Source: Sipunculus nudus
Lineage: Eukaryota; Annelida; Sipuncula; Golfingiida; Sipunculidae
Direction of reading: 5' to 3'
DNA length: 64,000 nucleotides
Assembly (NCBI GenBank): GCA_026874595.1
Contig: CM049309.1
Location: 17,872,576-17,936,575, forward strand
The translations under genes were made by a program, and so were the position numbers. This document shows positions 18,101 through 32,600 of the stretch, piece by piece. The stretch's first letter is position 1. The number at the start of each line of letters is the position of its first letter. The notes under the pieces were generated by a model. That model did no database searches. It was not told the DNA's origin and saw only the letters and a list, made by a program, of their open reading frames with translations.

Positions 18101-21100
18101 GGGTGCTATATACAATATAAATGAAACTAAATTTTATCCATGCATTAGGATGCTTTATATGGAACGCATATAACTCTCCAAGGCTTGCTGAATACTGATC
18201 ACCCAACGTATCAGGAAACATTTTTAGAACATTGCACAGACAATTTGCATAAAACATTATAAAAACACTTCCAAAATATTTCGAAAATTAAAAAATATGT
18301 AAAACTACATATAACTGTGAAAGATTAAAAAAAAAGGCATGTGATGTTGCAAAAACATTGATATATCTTGATATAGTATCTTTATATTTTAATTTTAGCT
18401 TAATCAAAATAATTTATGTAGGAAGGATATAACATTATTATATGATTCCATAGAACATTTTTTTAATTTTACACTTTAAAGCCACATTCTGTTTTGGAAA
18501 CATTTTAAGAACAGCTTCATAAAATGTTTATGCTAACTAAAGATCAGGCAATAAGAACAAGGAAACGCGTGTGCCTTTAAGGTAACGTAATGAAATATTA
18601 CATAGATTGTAATCAATTACAAACTAATAGGAGGAATCGCCACCTAAAATCTTTTCTGCCATCTGTTATCCATTTTATTTGTTAGAATAACTCGCTAGGT
18701 GGAGGTGATAAATTATCACATAAATGAATGGATATATAAATACTCATATTATATACAATTTAATAATTTCATATATTAATTTATATTGACTTATATAACT
18801 TTGTCTTTCTTAATTTAGGAATATTGATTATATTGTACTTTTATAATATATGATATTTTATCATATAATATAATTTAATATCAAATTATATCGCTGTTGA
18901 ATGAATATATAATTATATCTGTTATTATCAATTATATATATTTGTTATTTAACACATTGTGTATATATTTTAGTATACTTGTTATTATGTAATTATATTT
19001 TGCATCATGTATGTATTTGTTCAATGAAAAAAATAGAGAATACCAAAACAAATCTGTTTTGTATTATACTGGGTTTTTTTTATTTATTATTATAGTATTT
19101 TATATTCATGTTTTACATTTCAATATCAATTTATATATTATTTTGTTATTTATATACATTTTGATTTTATTCAAATACATATATAAATATTACCTAAATT
19201 AATATTTGGGTTGATGCAAGACCCTTTTTGTGTCGTTGTCGGTTGGTATACTGTGGGTTGACTTCCGAGTTTTATGCATTTTGAGCATCATCTGTCACTT
19301 CAGGATGACTTCCGAGAGGCTTCCGACGCATTAATTATGCTTTAATTTTCATATATGTTAATATATATCTTTGAAACTTTCTGGTATAAAAAAGGGTGTC
19401 TATATCTTCCGTTTTAATACAAAAACTTGTCGATTTGTTCGTTATTTTTAAAATTATACTAAAAAATAAAACGGCTTCCGACTTCCGAAGGCTTCCGACT
19501 TCCGACTTCCGAGTTTTATTTATTGCCACAGGTTACTCTTATCAATTACCGTGAAGAGTAAATCAGATCTGTCCACACAGGTCCCTGGTCAGAATAGACC
19601 TCAGGAAAGTCTGGGCCACTGTGTCTTATGTCTGCCTGCCAGTTCAGATATTTATGTGTCTACTGGCCTGATGGTGATAACTAATTATAATCTGTATTTA
19701 AGAAATATTTATGAAAACATATAGTATAATATATTTATTATATTTATGTATGTGAAAATACAAAACTGTGTTAGTCATGGGATCATGTCCACCCATGCAC
19801 TGTGCCACAGATCATTGTACACATGTTTACACATACATACTGTGATACGCTTTAAAATATACACAGGGTTAAAATATTGCAATTTTTCACATTTTCATTG
19901 TTTTCCTAGTAGTTTCATTTTTGCAATCATACTAAAGAGTTATCTACACAATGTATATACTATATTGTTAAAAATTGTTGTTGAACAAAATCTTAGGCTT
20001 ATTGTGTTAGACAGGAACCCCAGTGTTACAAGGAAGACTGAAAGCCACAGTATACATTAATTCATTTATTTATATATTCTGTTCATTTCACCAGAGGGAA
20101 TGTCACATACAATACACAGTGGTTGTTAAGAGGATACCATTGAAACTCTGGTACATAATAGACCTCAGTGTTTGAAATTTGTCCATATGAATTATTGAAC
20201 CATCTGCAGGTCTGAACCAATTAATGTAAGATTATATAAGGGACCCCCCTTCTGTCTACAAGTTCAATATTGACTATATGGATCCTTGATGTTCTTGGGC
20301 TGTATTTCAGGGATGTCCCGGTTGTATTAAATATAAATATACAGAAGAATGTGACATGGTGCTATCCCTATCATATGTCTGTACATAGGGAAATTTTATA
20401 CATTTGAAATACAGCAGTGTGCTGTGGTTGGCTTTACTTTAAGGTTTCACATTTTCAGCATTTTGCGAAGGTTCCCTTTTTGTGATCTCACAGAAGACCT
20501 ATACACAGAGTATGTTCATTTTAATGTCAGTTAATTATATCAGATATTATGTGCACAAAATTTTATTAACCAAAAATATTGTTCACTAATTATGGGCAGA
20601 CATCTGGAAAGATCTGATTTCATTAGAATAGCAACCTTTGAACACACAAGATCATAATTTATTCATAATGTCAACCTTTCAGTTTTACGTTTCAACTTTG
20701 CTTTGGATTGTGGGACCATTTATTCACGAAGGTGTTATTTTTGTGATAATTCCGCTTTTCCAAATTTTGCTAATTTGAACCCTTGCAAAACAAAAGGCTA
20801 CCACAGTATGCAGTGTCATTATTTACTATGCAAGCCTTTCATGGAAACTCATGATAACTACATACCAGAACATCATCTTCCTGGAGATTGATTCTAGCAA
20901 AATTCATGCATATTCAATGAAGTCAGAGGTCACCACGCTTCTTTGTGGTGTCACTGCAATAAACTTACCAGGAATATGATGGATTTTGATGAAACTCAAC
21001 AGAAATATTAACCAGTATAATATCTTGCGTAAGTTTGGTTCCTTGTGAAATCCATGCATATTTAATGAGGTCAGAGGTCCCCAGACTTTGTAACATCGTG

Positions 21101-24100
21101 ATGAATAACTAAAATCCGATGGATTTTCATAAAACTTATTGGAAATATTTGCCAATGGATTTGCTCACTGGAATCAAAATTTTGACAATCCACACAGGTC
21201 AGAGGTCACAAGATATACAGTTGGCACATAATGCACTCTTATAGTGTTCTTGATTATAGACATGGGGAGAGAATTTTATCAATGAGTTACAACCACAGAA
21301 TTTTTATATTTTTTCAAAGGAAATTAATTCATGGAGCATTACTTCATGAAACATATAACAGATTCAGAGCAAATTTTAGCTCAGCTGACTATAAGTCATC
21401 TGAGCTATAGTCCTTTCTGAGTCCTTTGTCCATCGTCCGTCTGTCAACAGGGCACGTTTAAAAACCGTTGAACCTATGAATCCAAAATTTTGTATACAGT
21501 TAGATATCCCCAAAATCTCCTTCCATACCAAAAATTGCTTCACTAGGACTTCGTTCCTTTGAAATATTAAGGAAAAACCTCCATTTTCCATTTAAAAGCT
21601 ATTATACACTTCAAGGCTGCCTAATATCAAAACCACTGGTCTGTTTTTGATTATATTTAGTATTCATATTTTTCCATACATTTTCTATTAACATACCAAA
21701 AATTAGGTTAGTATTGAGTAAATATTGTTTTGAAGTTATGGGTCCAAATATAATGCAATCTTTAAAAAATCAGGAAATATATTCACTTAAGATGAGAATT
21801 GCTGAAGCTGGAGACTTTTTTTCAGGGATTTAACTTTATTAAATCAAGATTCGGTTGTTAACCCAAAATTAGATCTGAATTTTGCAAATTTTTTAAGTTG
21901 TTAGCATAAATAAAAAATCAATACCTAAATTTTGGCCAGCTTTGGCTGCGGCACGTTTTTCCCCTGTAAGCACTGTTGATTTAAATTTCACAGCATATAT
22001 ACAAAAGGATTTAATCTTTTAAAATCTTAAATTTCAAAGGAATTGATTGAAAAGAGAAGCTTTATTTCAAGTTTTCATTCACCAGGTGGTGCATAAACTA
22101 GATGAATTCATATAATTTTCTGTATTTGATTCATTCTATTCTAGGCTGTGCTACATTTTGGATTTTTTATTGTACCACCAGGGTTACAATGACTAAAGTG
22201 CACATTTAATTGTGTCCACAAAGTGGTGTATTGCTATATGAAAGTGTTCATCAGATAAGTAATTCTTTACTTCAGAAGAGTAAAAATGTCACCAGATGTG
22301 AAATTGACTATTAATTCCAGTAAAAAATTATAGCTGAGATAGTAATTAGCACAATGATGTTGTTTTTCCCTCATTCAACTAACAGTGTGTATACTTTATT
22401 TGAAAAGATGGTTTTATTTTATCAGATTTACTGATCTTTTATATCGGTTAATAAAATTAAGCATTTACTGAAAGCTCCAATGTACAAAACTTTTTAATAG
22501 TGATTCAAGGAGTAATCTTGAAGATGCATTGCAATGTTGTGGCATTATTTTCTTTTAAATTCAGTTTAAACATGTGTGATTAAAAAATAAAAATATATAT
22601 GTGTATGCATAATATGAACCAATATAAACTACACTCCGGATAAATAATGATAACAACTTAGATTTCTGATATTTTAACTTATATTTTCAGATATTTTTTA
22701 TTACAAATGTATAAAACTTGTAAATAACAAAAAAAATGAATCTGATAAAAACTTAATGGAAAAAGTGGATATGCTTAAAAAAATAGGCTAAAATATAAAC
22801 TTAAATGCATTATATCCTTGAAAGTGAAATAAAGGTATTAGTCCATTCTGTCCACTTGCTTGTCTATCTGTAAATTTTTCATATGCATCACAGTATCTCA
22901 GAACTTTTACTGTTTTTCTTCATGACATTCTTCTCAGAGTATTAGTTTTGCAATCATATATTTTGAACTTTACTATAACCAAGTAGGAGGGGCCCCTTTC
23001 AGCTTAGCTTCTCATATGCTTGTATATATGAAAAACCTTACAACAGAATATTTTGCATTTGCAAAAATTTCAACTTCAGCTGAGCGCCTTGACCCATGGG
23101 TACCTTGTTTTATAAAGAATCACTGAATTATTAATATTAGCAAGTCAGGTGCTGAAGAGTGATAAAACAGATTTCATTATTCTTAGATCTGTTTCTCTTT
23201 GAATTTTACTTCAGGTGAAAACCTCAGAATTAATAAACACTATGTAGGCCTTTTTGAAACCCCAGTATCAGTAATTGATACTTGAGTGGTCTGCTCTTAT
23301 TGGAATCCGTCAGATCTTCTCTCCAGCCTTCATCCACCACCCCTCATGACTCTGTTTTAAATTTATTCGATACCTAACAAACTGTTCATCCCTTGTTATA
23401 AAGAAAATTTAAAACCATTGGATATTGGGACACAAAACCTGCACAGAAGATAGGGTTCAAAGTTGGTGCCATGGAATGTTAATTAAAACTGTGTTATTCC
23501 TGGGAACTTTTTAAGTGAAAATATTTTGAAAAACACCCTGGACATCATAATATTGCTATCTTGACTATAAAAATAACACACAACAATCATGCAGCCCCCA
23601 GGCCTTTGATGTACATTATGATTAGCAATCCAAAGATAGCTATAATTTCACATGCTATGTCTTAGTGTTAACATATGTGCTCTTAAAAACCTAAAAAAAC
23701 GCATTCTGGGGTTTTTCTAACTCTTGGATTTACACCAAAATTAAACTTCTTGTACATTCTCTTAATACCAACCTATATGATAAAATTCAGTTACATTGGT
23801 AATACCATCACACAGTCACACACACCCACAGAATCAAGTGAAAACAATAACCCTCGCTTCGCATAGGTTAAATTTATTACTACTTGCTTGTGGGCTATGT
23901 AACTAATTGCCTCAACTTCTAACTCTCTCATTTAAGACTCAGAATTACTCACTTGATACTTAATTATTTAATTTTCATCACCTATAATCAGAAGATACTT
24001 GTGTTATTTATAATATCTTAATTCAGTTTGTTTTATGAATACTGTTTTAAATTTTATCAAAGAATTTTTAATAAGCACTTGCATAAAGTTAACAGACCAG

Positions 24101-26561
24101 GGCCAAAGGTAAATAAAAACCTAGTAAAATTTATAGGAGAACTTTCATTACACCATGGCCCCTTTAGACCCCCATGTATTTGATCTGTACAGGTCTGTGG
24201 AGTCCCAAGACAAGATTGATATATTCTCAACAATAACAGCACTGTTAAACTGTTATCTGTGGTTCAAAGATTGATAATACTTATGATTTTTTTTATCATC
24301 ATCCTATAATTGACAAGAGTTTAAACTTGCTCTGTGCTGCCTTGGGTCCTTGTCAGATTCTTAATATTATTGGCGCATGTTAGAAAAATTAATAGAAAAT
24401 AATGAATATACTCTGCAGATTACTTTATACTACCATGTTATAAATGGAGCCCAGTGAAATGCTTAAAAGTGAAAATTAAAAAAAAAATGACCCTACGAAT
24501 AAGAGACAAACGACTCTATGTGCTGGATTTTTTCCACTGGTCTTGTTATAGCAATGTGCATAACAATCATACATCCAGCCATTTGACTAATTTTTTTTTT
24601 CATTCCACTTGAGAGTGCAAATCAACAATAGACCAGGGTTGTTCAAACATTAATTCAGGTACATGTTTACATAGAAATACGGTTATACCAATATTTGATT
24701 GGCTGTATACCTGAACCCCCCCCCCCCCCACCTATATCAGGTATTTGTGTCTGTTGGTGTCTTATGTATTTGCTGATGTTATATTTATGTAGACAAATAC
24801 AGTGTTTACTCTGCAAGCCACAACAAGCCCCAGAAGAGCTGTTAGAGAAATGATGTGTCATAAACAACAGGGTGGTCATTGTTTAAGTATCGTAGTAGGC
24901 AAGACTGTGTGTTATTAACCTTGAGCTATGCCAGGTAGAATGGAGTATATTACACATAAACAACTCCACCTTTATGGACCTTGTGAGTGGTCTCTGTTTA
25001 ATGCGTGTGGGTCATACCTATTGATTTAGATAGTACTCCTGGTTACTTAACAAGCCCAGACAGGTACCCTAATTAACATACCTACCTGCTGATCACAATA
25101 CCTGTTACAAATACTCAGCCAGTCCAGTTATTACATTAGAGCTACGCCCAATCAGCTGACGCTAGCGTCAGCACAGTGAGAGAATGCTCTACCTACATGA
25201 AAGCTACAATTTTCTCATTAGCATCTGATTAAACCAGCTGCCTCATCAGCAATGCCTTCATTCATGGATAATCTATGTATTTGTTTACCTTATATGGTAT
25301 GTCTGCATGTATAGAGAGTGGGTAATATACAGTCCCTGTGTCTAAGTGCTAGTGGTATTGGTATGTCAAAGTGTGGCGAGTTGGCACAGGTACGGGATCA
25401 AGCTTGGTCAATATCAGCTCCTCTAGTCGTATTCCAAAAGGACTTTGCCTCAGTGTGGGCTGCCTGGATCACTGTACATGTGTCTCATAAACAATACGTA
25501 GATCACATTTCTGGATGTGATGCAAATCACTAAAAATTGGATGTCAGATTCAACTAGTTTCCTTCTCTCTCTCTCTCTCTCTCTAATGTTACATTTCAGT
25601 ATTAACTAGAAATCTGCATTGTTAACCGTGACCTGAACTGGTAAGCAGGTCAATTGCATGGTGCACGAGGCTTGAACGTGTTTGCATTCACTTTGGTACA
25701 TATTCCAGGGTTCATTCATTTATATGTGTGATTCACCTTTGTAAATATTCCTGGATGTCATTCCTGGATCCAAATCATGAACCAGGCCTACACCACAATT
25801 ATTTTCAGCCTGCTGCCAAGCACTGGAGATTACCAAATATTTATAGACCTGAATTAATGAATCAAGTCCAAAATAAACTTTGAAACAGCATATTTGTTAG
25901 GTTTTATATCAATTTCCTTAATTTTGCATGTAAAATGCATTGAAATTATTGATTATTGGTCCCGTATAATTATAATTCAATTAATTTTGTAAAATACCTA
26001 CATTGTTGGGATTTCAGATAAACGGTCAAATTTTTGGTTTTCGGTTTTCAATTTCTGATGAATGATTTTTCGGATTTACAGTGTTTGGATAAAATGATGC
26101 AGTACTGTAGTTAAACATATTTCAACAAACAAATGTAACACAGTTATGCTACTTAAAGTGAAAGTGCCTCAGTGTCATGGTTAGTGTACAAACATCAAAA
26201 CACAGAGAAGGGACTGTCATTCTTGTTCAAAATAATAGGTTTGGGAGACCATTGTTGTTTATGAACTGTAGGATAAAAAGAAATTATCATAAAAAAATTA
26301 TATACAAAATTAAGATGAAAATATTTAATTCATTCAAGGCCTTTGTTTGAAAATGTTGGCATGAATTTCAGAGAAACTCGCTGATTTTGTTGTCATATCT
26401 GAAGACTGAACATATTTTGCTGTGAATAAAGTAATGCTACATTAATATAAAATGAGGGTTTTGTCTGCTTTATTCCTGCATTGTTATCAGCTTGCCAAAA
26501 AAAAAAAAACAAAGAGATTGATACCATTTTGCTCTCCTTGAAAAAGCAAACTTTTTTTATA

Positions 26562-26623
<62 letters not shown>

Positions 26624-29600
26624 TTATTTATGGTTCCAGTGACCTTCCCTTGCTAAAAAAAAGGGGATACTTAATATGCTCCTGACCCCCCCCCCCCCCT
26701 TGTATTGACGCTGCTGAAGTTACGTTTATAAAAGATAAATGGTGACACTGTTGCTATGGTAACACTGTGCTGATCATCTAATATATAAGGAGGCAGCATC
26801 ACAGCATACAGATGTGGTCTTAAAAATTCAATGTGTTAAAAATTGATTTTAATGTTTCGTATAATATGTATGTGAATTTTATTTTTCCAGAAAAAGACGA
26901 GTTAGCGATGACGACAGTGATTTTTTGGTCAAAACACCATGGAACATGGAGTCTGATAGTACAGACGCCATCATGCAGGAGATGGGAGTGGCGATGCTCA
27001 TAGATGACGACACACCCATCGAACAGAATCAGAAACCCACGCCTCAGCCGTACACACAAGATATAATTATAATTCCAAAGGTGAGGGCATTTTCCTCATG
27101 ATCTGTTTTCTCTTTGTTTTTCCTGTGTTCTGCTATACTTTGGAAGCAGTCCTCCCATATAGTATTTTCTAAAGATTCCAAATTCCGTTTTCAGGGATAT
27201 AACTTACATGTGATTGAGGTGCTCTCAATATTGATTTAACAGCACTCCTCTGTACACTAACAAGGGTCAGCCAGCCCCTCTCTTGGTTCTGGTTGATTTT
27301 ATTGTATCAAGGGAGTGCTGTAAATAGGATATGACCTTTTTTAGGGTTCTGTGGGACATTTCAGGTGCTTATCTAGCTGAAATATCCTTTTACTAGCATA
27401 TATTTATGGATTTGGGGAAACCCTGGGATAAATTCATGCCATCAAGCAAGGTGTGACTTTTGATGACCATCAGTGCTGCTTAAGCATATAAGGTGAGAAA
27501 TGTACATCCCTTCTTTTTTGTCAATTTTATCTCTCAAAAATCCACCTGGGGGGGGGGGGGGGCACATATTGCTTGGGCTCTTATTACATCAAATGCAGTA
27601 ATATAAAACTGTTTAGATTATGTCATTTCTATAGGAATATCTGGTGAAATTTTGCCATGTTTTGTGTGTCTTAAATATATATGATTTTTCCAAATACTTA
27701 CACTTAATTACTTTGTAAGCCTAAGTTGGCAGTATATATTTGGATATTCAGTTATTCTTGTTACAGTGAATTCTTGTATATGATATATGTTTGAACTCTC
27801 AGTTTTCCAAACAGGCATTACTCAATACATATGTGATGAAACATTATGTTTTCATCCACATAGTAATATTGTATACAATACTTAATAGCATAAATAAAGT
27901 TAATGTGATGTTGTCCATATTAATTTTGACTTTGATATTAGATTGCTGTTATTCTGTTATTTAAATCAGAGTGTTGTACATTTTAATAAATACCCATAAA
28001 ACCAGCATATTTTTCTGGTTATGTAAGTTTTCTGGGTTTTTTTAAGTCATTGATTGTGCAACAAGTGTAAAGATAAGCTTTATGAATTCTTTTTCTGAAT
28101 GCTTTATCTTTGTTATTGCAGGCACCTAAAGCTTTACAAGCTGGTTTTACCTGTCAGACGGTGACTCCTACACCTGTCACGTACATAGAACCACAGGGAA
28201 CCAACATCCATAACTCGTTCTTATATAAGAGATCCCGAACAGAGGCAGGCAACTGTGGTATGTATGACCTCATCAGTGTCAGGCAGGCCCTTAAAGTCAT
28301 TAACTGAATCAATTTTGTATGTTATCTATGGTATAGTTTGTGCTAAAATAAAAATGTTCAGGTTTCAATAGAACTGAATTTCTGGGCGTATCTGATTTGA
28401 TTATCAGTTACAGTTGAACCTATCTGAAAGACCACCTGTCTAATGAGACCACCTGCAAATTAAGACCTTTATTGGCCAGTCCCTCCAGTGGTCTTATTGC
28501 ACAGGTTTCACTGTACTAACCATTGTTTTATTTTCAATATACTTATTTTACATGGATATATTTGACTCCAACAAAATCATGATTTTCTACTTAAGGGAGA
28601 TCCTGATCATGCTTATGGAGAACAGACCAATAACAAAGCTATTTTTTTATAAATGTAAAATTTTATAAAAAAAATTATAATATTAGGTAATATTAAAAAA
28701 TATATGGCAGTATAGGGGCCTGGACAGTCGAGGGTTAAAATGCTCAGCTCTCTCCCCTTGTGATCCAGGTATGATCCCCGTTGTGGCTATGAGAGTAGGT
28801 GGTAGTTGCCCATCCAAGGGTCTGTGTTTTTTAGCTCAGCTGACTGTAAGTCATCTGAGCTATAGCGATCACTCTTTGTACGGTGTCCGGCCGGCAATCT
28901 TGCCGTCCGGCCATCTGTCCGTTGACAAGGCACAAATCGTAACCGCTAGACCTGGAATCTTCTTACTTTACATCCAGAGAGGTCCATAAAAAATCTCCCT
29001 GGAAACCTGGAATTAGGTCTCTGTTACCCATATCCTTCGAGCTATGGGGCCCCAAAGTACCCTCCAGAATAGTGAAAAATTTCATACAAAAAATACAATA
29101 TCTCTTTAACTACATCACTGATGGTCATGATTTTTGGCATACATATTGATCATGAGATGTTTCATCAGTTTCTGCAGACTGGTGGCGCCACCTGTATTTT
29201 TTTATTTTTTACGAATTGTTTTCTCTATTTTTGAGGCCTTTAAAAATGTGAACATCTGTTAACAGGGAACAAATCATAAAGACTGGAAATAGAATCTTCA
29301 TTCTTTACATTCTTAGAGACCTATAAAAAGTCTCCATGGAAACCAGAAATTAGGTCTCTGTTACCCATATCCTTAGAGCTATGGGGCCCCAAAGTACCCC
29401 TCAGAATAGTCAAAAATTTCATTAAAAAAACTTCAATATCTGATTAACTTCATCACTGATCGTCATGATTTTTGGCATACATATTGATCATGAGATGTTT
29501 CATCAGTTTCTGCAGACTGGTGGCGCCACCTGTTTTTTTTTATTTTTTTACGAATTGTTTTCTCAGTTTTTGAGACCTTTAAAAAGTGAACATCTGTTAA

Positions 29601-32600
29601 CAGGGCACAAATCGTAAAGACTGGACCTGGAATCTTCATTCTTAACGTTCTGAGAGACCTATGAAAAGTCTCCATTGAAACCAGAAATTAGGTCTCTGTT
29701 ACCCATATCCTTCGAGCTATGGGGCCCCAAAGTACCCCCCAGAATAGTAAAAAATTTCATAAAAAAACTTCAATATCTGAATAACTACATCACTGATGGT
29801 CATGATTTTTGGCATACATATTGATCATGAGATGTTTCATCAGTTCCTGCAAACTGGTGGCGCCACCTGTATTTTTCAAATTTTTACAATTTTTTTTTTC
29901 TCTATTTTTGAAACCTTTAAGGATGTAGTTATCTGTCAACAGGGTTCAAATTGTAACAGCTGGACCTAGAATCTTCATTCTTAACACAGGGAGACCCATG
30001 AAAAGTCTCCATGGAAACTTGAAATAAGGTTTCTGTTACCCATATCTTTTGAGCCATGGCACTCAGAAGTACAGCTCAGAATAATGGAAAATTTGATACA
30101 AAAGCTGAAGTATCTGAACAACTAATGCAGAGATCACCATAATTGCTTGTATGGATATTGATCATGGAGTGTTAAATCAGTTTCTGAAGCCTGGTGGCAC
30201 CACATGTATTTGTTCAGGCTTTTTTTTCGAATTTTTTTCTCTATTTTTGAGACCTTTAAAGATGTGAACATCTGTTAACAGGGCACAAATCATAACAACT
30301 GGACCTAGAATCTTCATTCTTTACACACAGGGAGACCCATAAAAAATCTCCAGGGAAACCTAAAATTAGGTCTCTGTTACCCATATCCATTAAGCTGTAT
30401 GGCTCCAAAATACCCCCCAGAATAATGAAATATTTGATATAAAAAATCCAGTATCTCAATAACTACAACACTGATGCTCATGATTTTTGGCATACATATT
30501 GATGATGACGTGTTCCATCAGTTTCATCAGTGTGCCACCTCTATTTTTTTCGAATTTTTACGAATTATTTTCTCTATTTTTGAGACCTTTAAAGATGTGG
30601 TAATCTGTCAACAGGGTACAAATTGTAACAACTGGACTTAGAATCTTCATTCTGGTCATGCAAGGAGGCCCATGAAAAGTGTCTGTGGAAACCTGAAATT
30701 AGGTCTCTGTTACCCATATCCTTCAAGCTATAGGACTCCAAAGTATCCCTCAGAATAATGGAAAATTTGATACAAAAGCTTAAGTATCTGAACAGCTAAT
30801 CCAGAGACCACCATGCTTCTTTGCATGGATATTGACCATTAAGTGTTTTTATTAGTTTCTGCAGACTGGTGGAGCCACCTGTATTTTTTTAAAAGTTTAC
30901 ACAATTTTTCTCTATTTTTGAGATATATTAATACAGACACAATGTCAGCCTGTTGGTTAATCTATTTGATGCTTTAGTTTAATGGTTATATACTACCATT
31001 TAGATGATAAAATTTCCATTTGCAAATCTCTTCCCAGTCAGCTGAGCGTCATGACCCATGGGTCACTTGTTTCTGGGTCCTCCCATTTTACTCCACCTAC
31101 AAACACTACAAATGCCGTAACTTTAGCCCAGGAGAGTGCCTTGAATGGTTATAACTATTTTTATAGGTACAAAGTTAAAATATAACTGCACAGTCCAAAT
31201 AATACAGCAGTTTATATAATCAATAAAAAAGTCTCAAGAAATGTTGTTCAGTTATTTGCCTTCATTCAGTTGAGTGTATCGTTTATCTGTCTCTCCACCA
31301 GGGGGATGATGCTTTTAGTCTCATCTTTTGTCAGATTTCTTGTGAATGAGATAATTTGGAGTGCTGCCTGTTATTTGCTGAAATTTGAAACAAACTGTTT
31401 TTTTATCTTGGAAGAGATTTCAAAGTCCAAATCAGATGAAATATAAAATTTCAATGAACATCCATTTATGCTCTTCAGGTGGATTTGAACACACTTAAGG
31501 TTAAAGGATCTGAGATGTAGGGTATCATTGGAAAATGTTTAAATGGCGAACTTTGGTGAAGGATCATTTAATTTTAAAATTGGCATTAAACTGAAAAAAA
31601 GCTGTTTTATATTAAAAGTTATTGCCAGGTATGATTGACAGTATAATGTCTAGTTCTAAAAACTGATGGCAAAAGTTAGGGATGATAGCCGGTACAATGT
31701 CTGATATTCAGAATGACTAAATCAAGACAGACTGGTCAGTATAATATCAGTTTAAGTGTAATAGCTGAAGCCAGGGCATGGTCAGTATATTATATTGTTG
31801 TATTTTTCAGATCAGTGGGATAAACTTTCAGATGAGATGATTCTAACAATATTTAAATGGGTGCCAAAGCCAGTGCTCTGCCGATGTGCCCGGGTGTGTA
31901 AACGATGGAACAGACTTGCGTAAGTTTTATACTGACCTATTCTTTATCAATTGTCTTTAACCATTAAGAAGATACCATACAAACTATAATGCTCATTATC
32001 AATTGAAACTACCCAAGAACAACCAAGTCTGTTATTTGTGTCCTGACACAAATGGCAATCTATACTGATTATTTTATTATATCCTTTCACTTCTTGACGG
32101 AGGGGGGTATCTTAGCACAGAGATGAAAAAATAACAATCCATCAACTTTTCAGCAACAAGTACGTGTCCTTTTCTTTTTACACCCATGCTCCACAAGGGG
32201 CCTGGACAGATGAGTGGTTTCAAGCTTGGTTGTCTCGGCTGAAAACCCAGGTTTGATCCCCTGTGTTGCTATGAAAAAGGGTTATATTGCTCCATCCAAG
32301 GTTGATGGTTCTCTCCAGGTACTCTTGTTTCCTCAACCTCTATACACTGCTGTTGCTGTGATGCATAAACAAATTTGATTTAGCACTGTTCATATCCAGA
32401 TCCAGATATCTTTATCACCTGTCAGTAATTAATATAAGGCCATTACAATAATTTGTGGAGGAGGGTGTGATCATCGGCAAAGTGTTTCTCACGCTTCTAC
32501 TTGAAAGTTATGAGTCTCCTTACTTGTCCAGTAATACCTGGAGAAAATTAATTAAGGATAGGGGCAAATAATAAAAAAAAGAAACGCAAAGAGTAACATT

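Larger units (their letters stand above)
23111..26890. other. Rest of SKP2 intron 1
   Basis: No exon with supporting splice sites and conserved sequence was found. It holds poly-C runs (24717, 26686), a CT microsatellite (25566-25584), a TA microsatellite (26564-26617), an 18-bp palindrome at 25155-25172 and a repeat block at 23410-23520 that recurs at 32656-32760. Confidence 0.5.

Noticed and set aside
20703-20891. Cysteine-rich 62-residue frame in SKP2 intron 1
   Set aside because: It lies wholly inside a dispersed repeat also present at 42270-42640, where the frame is not kept.
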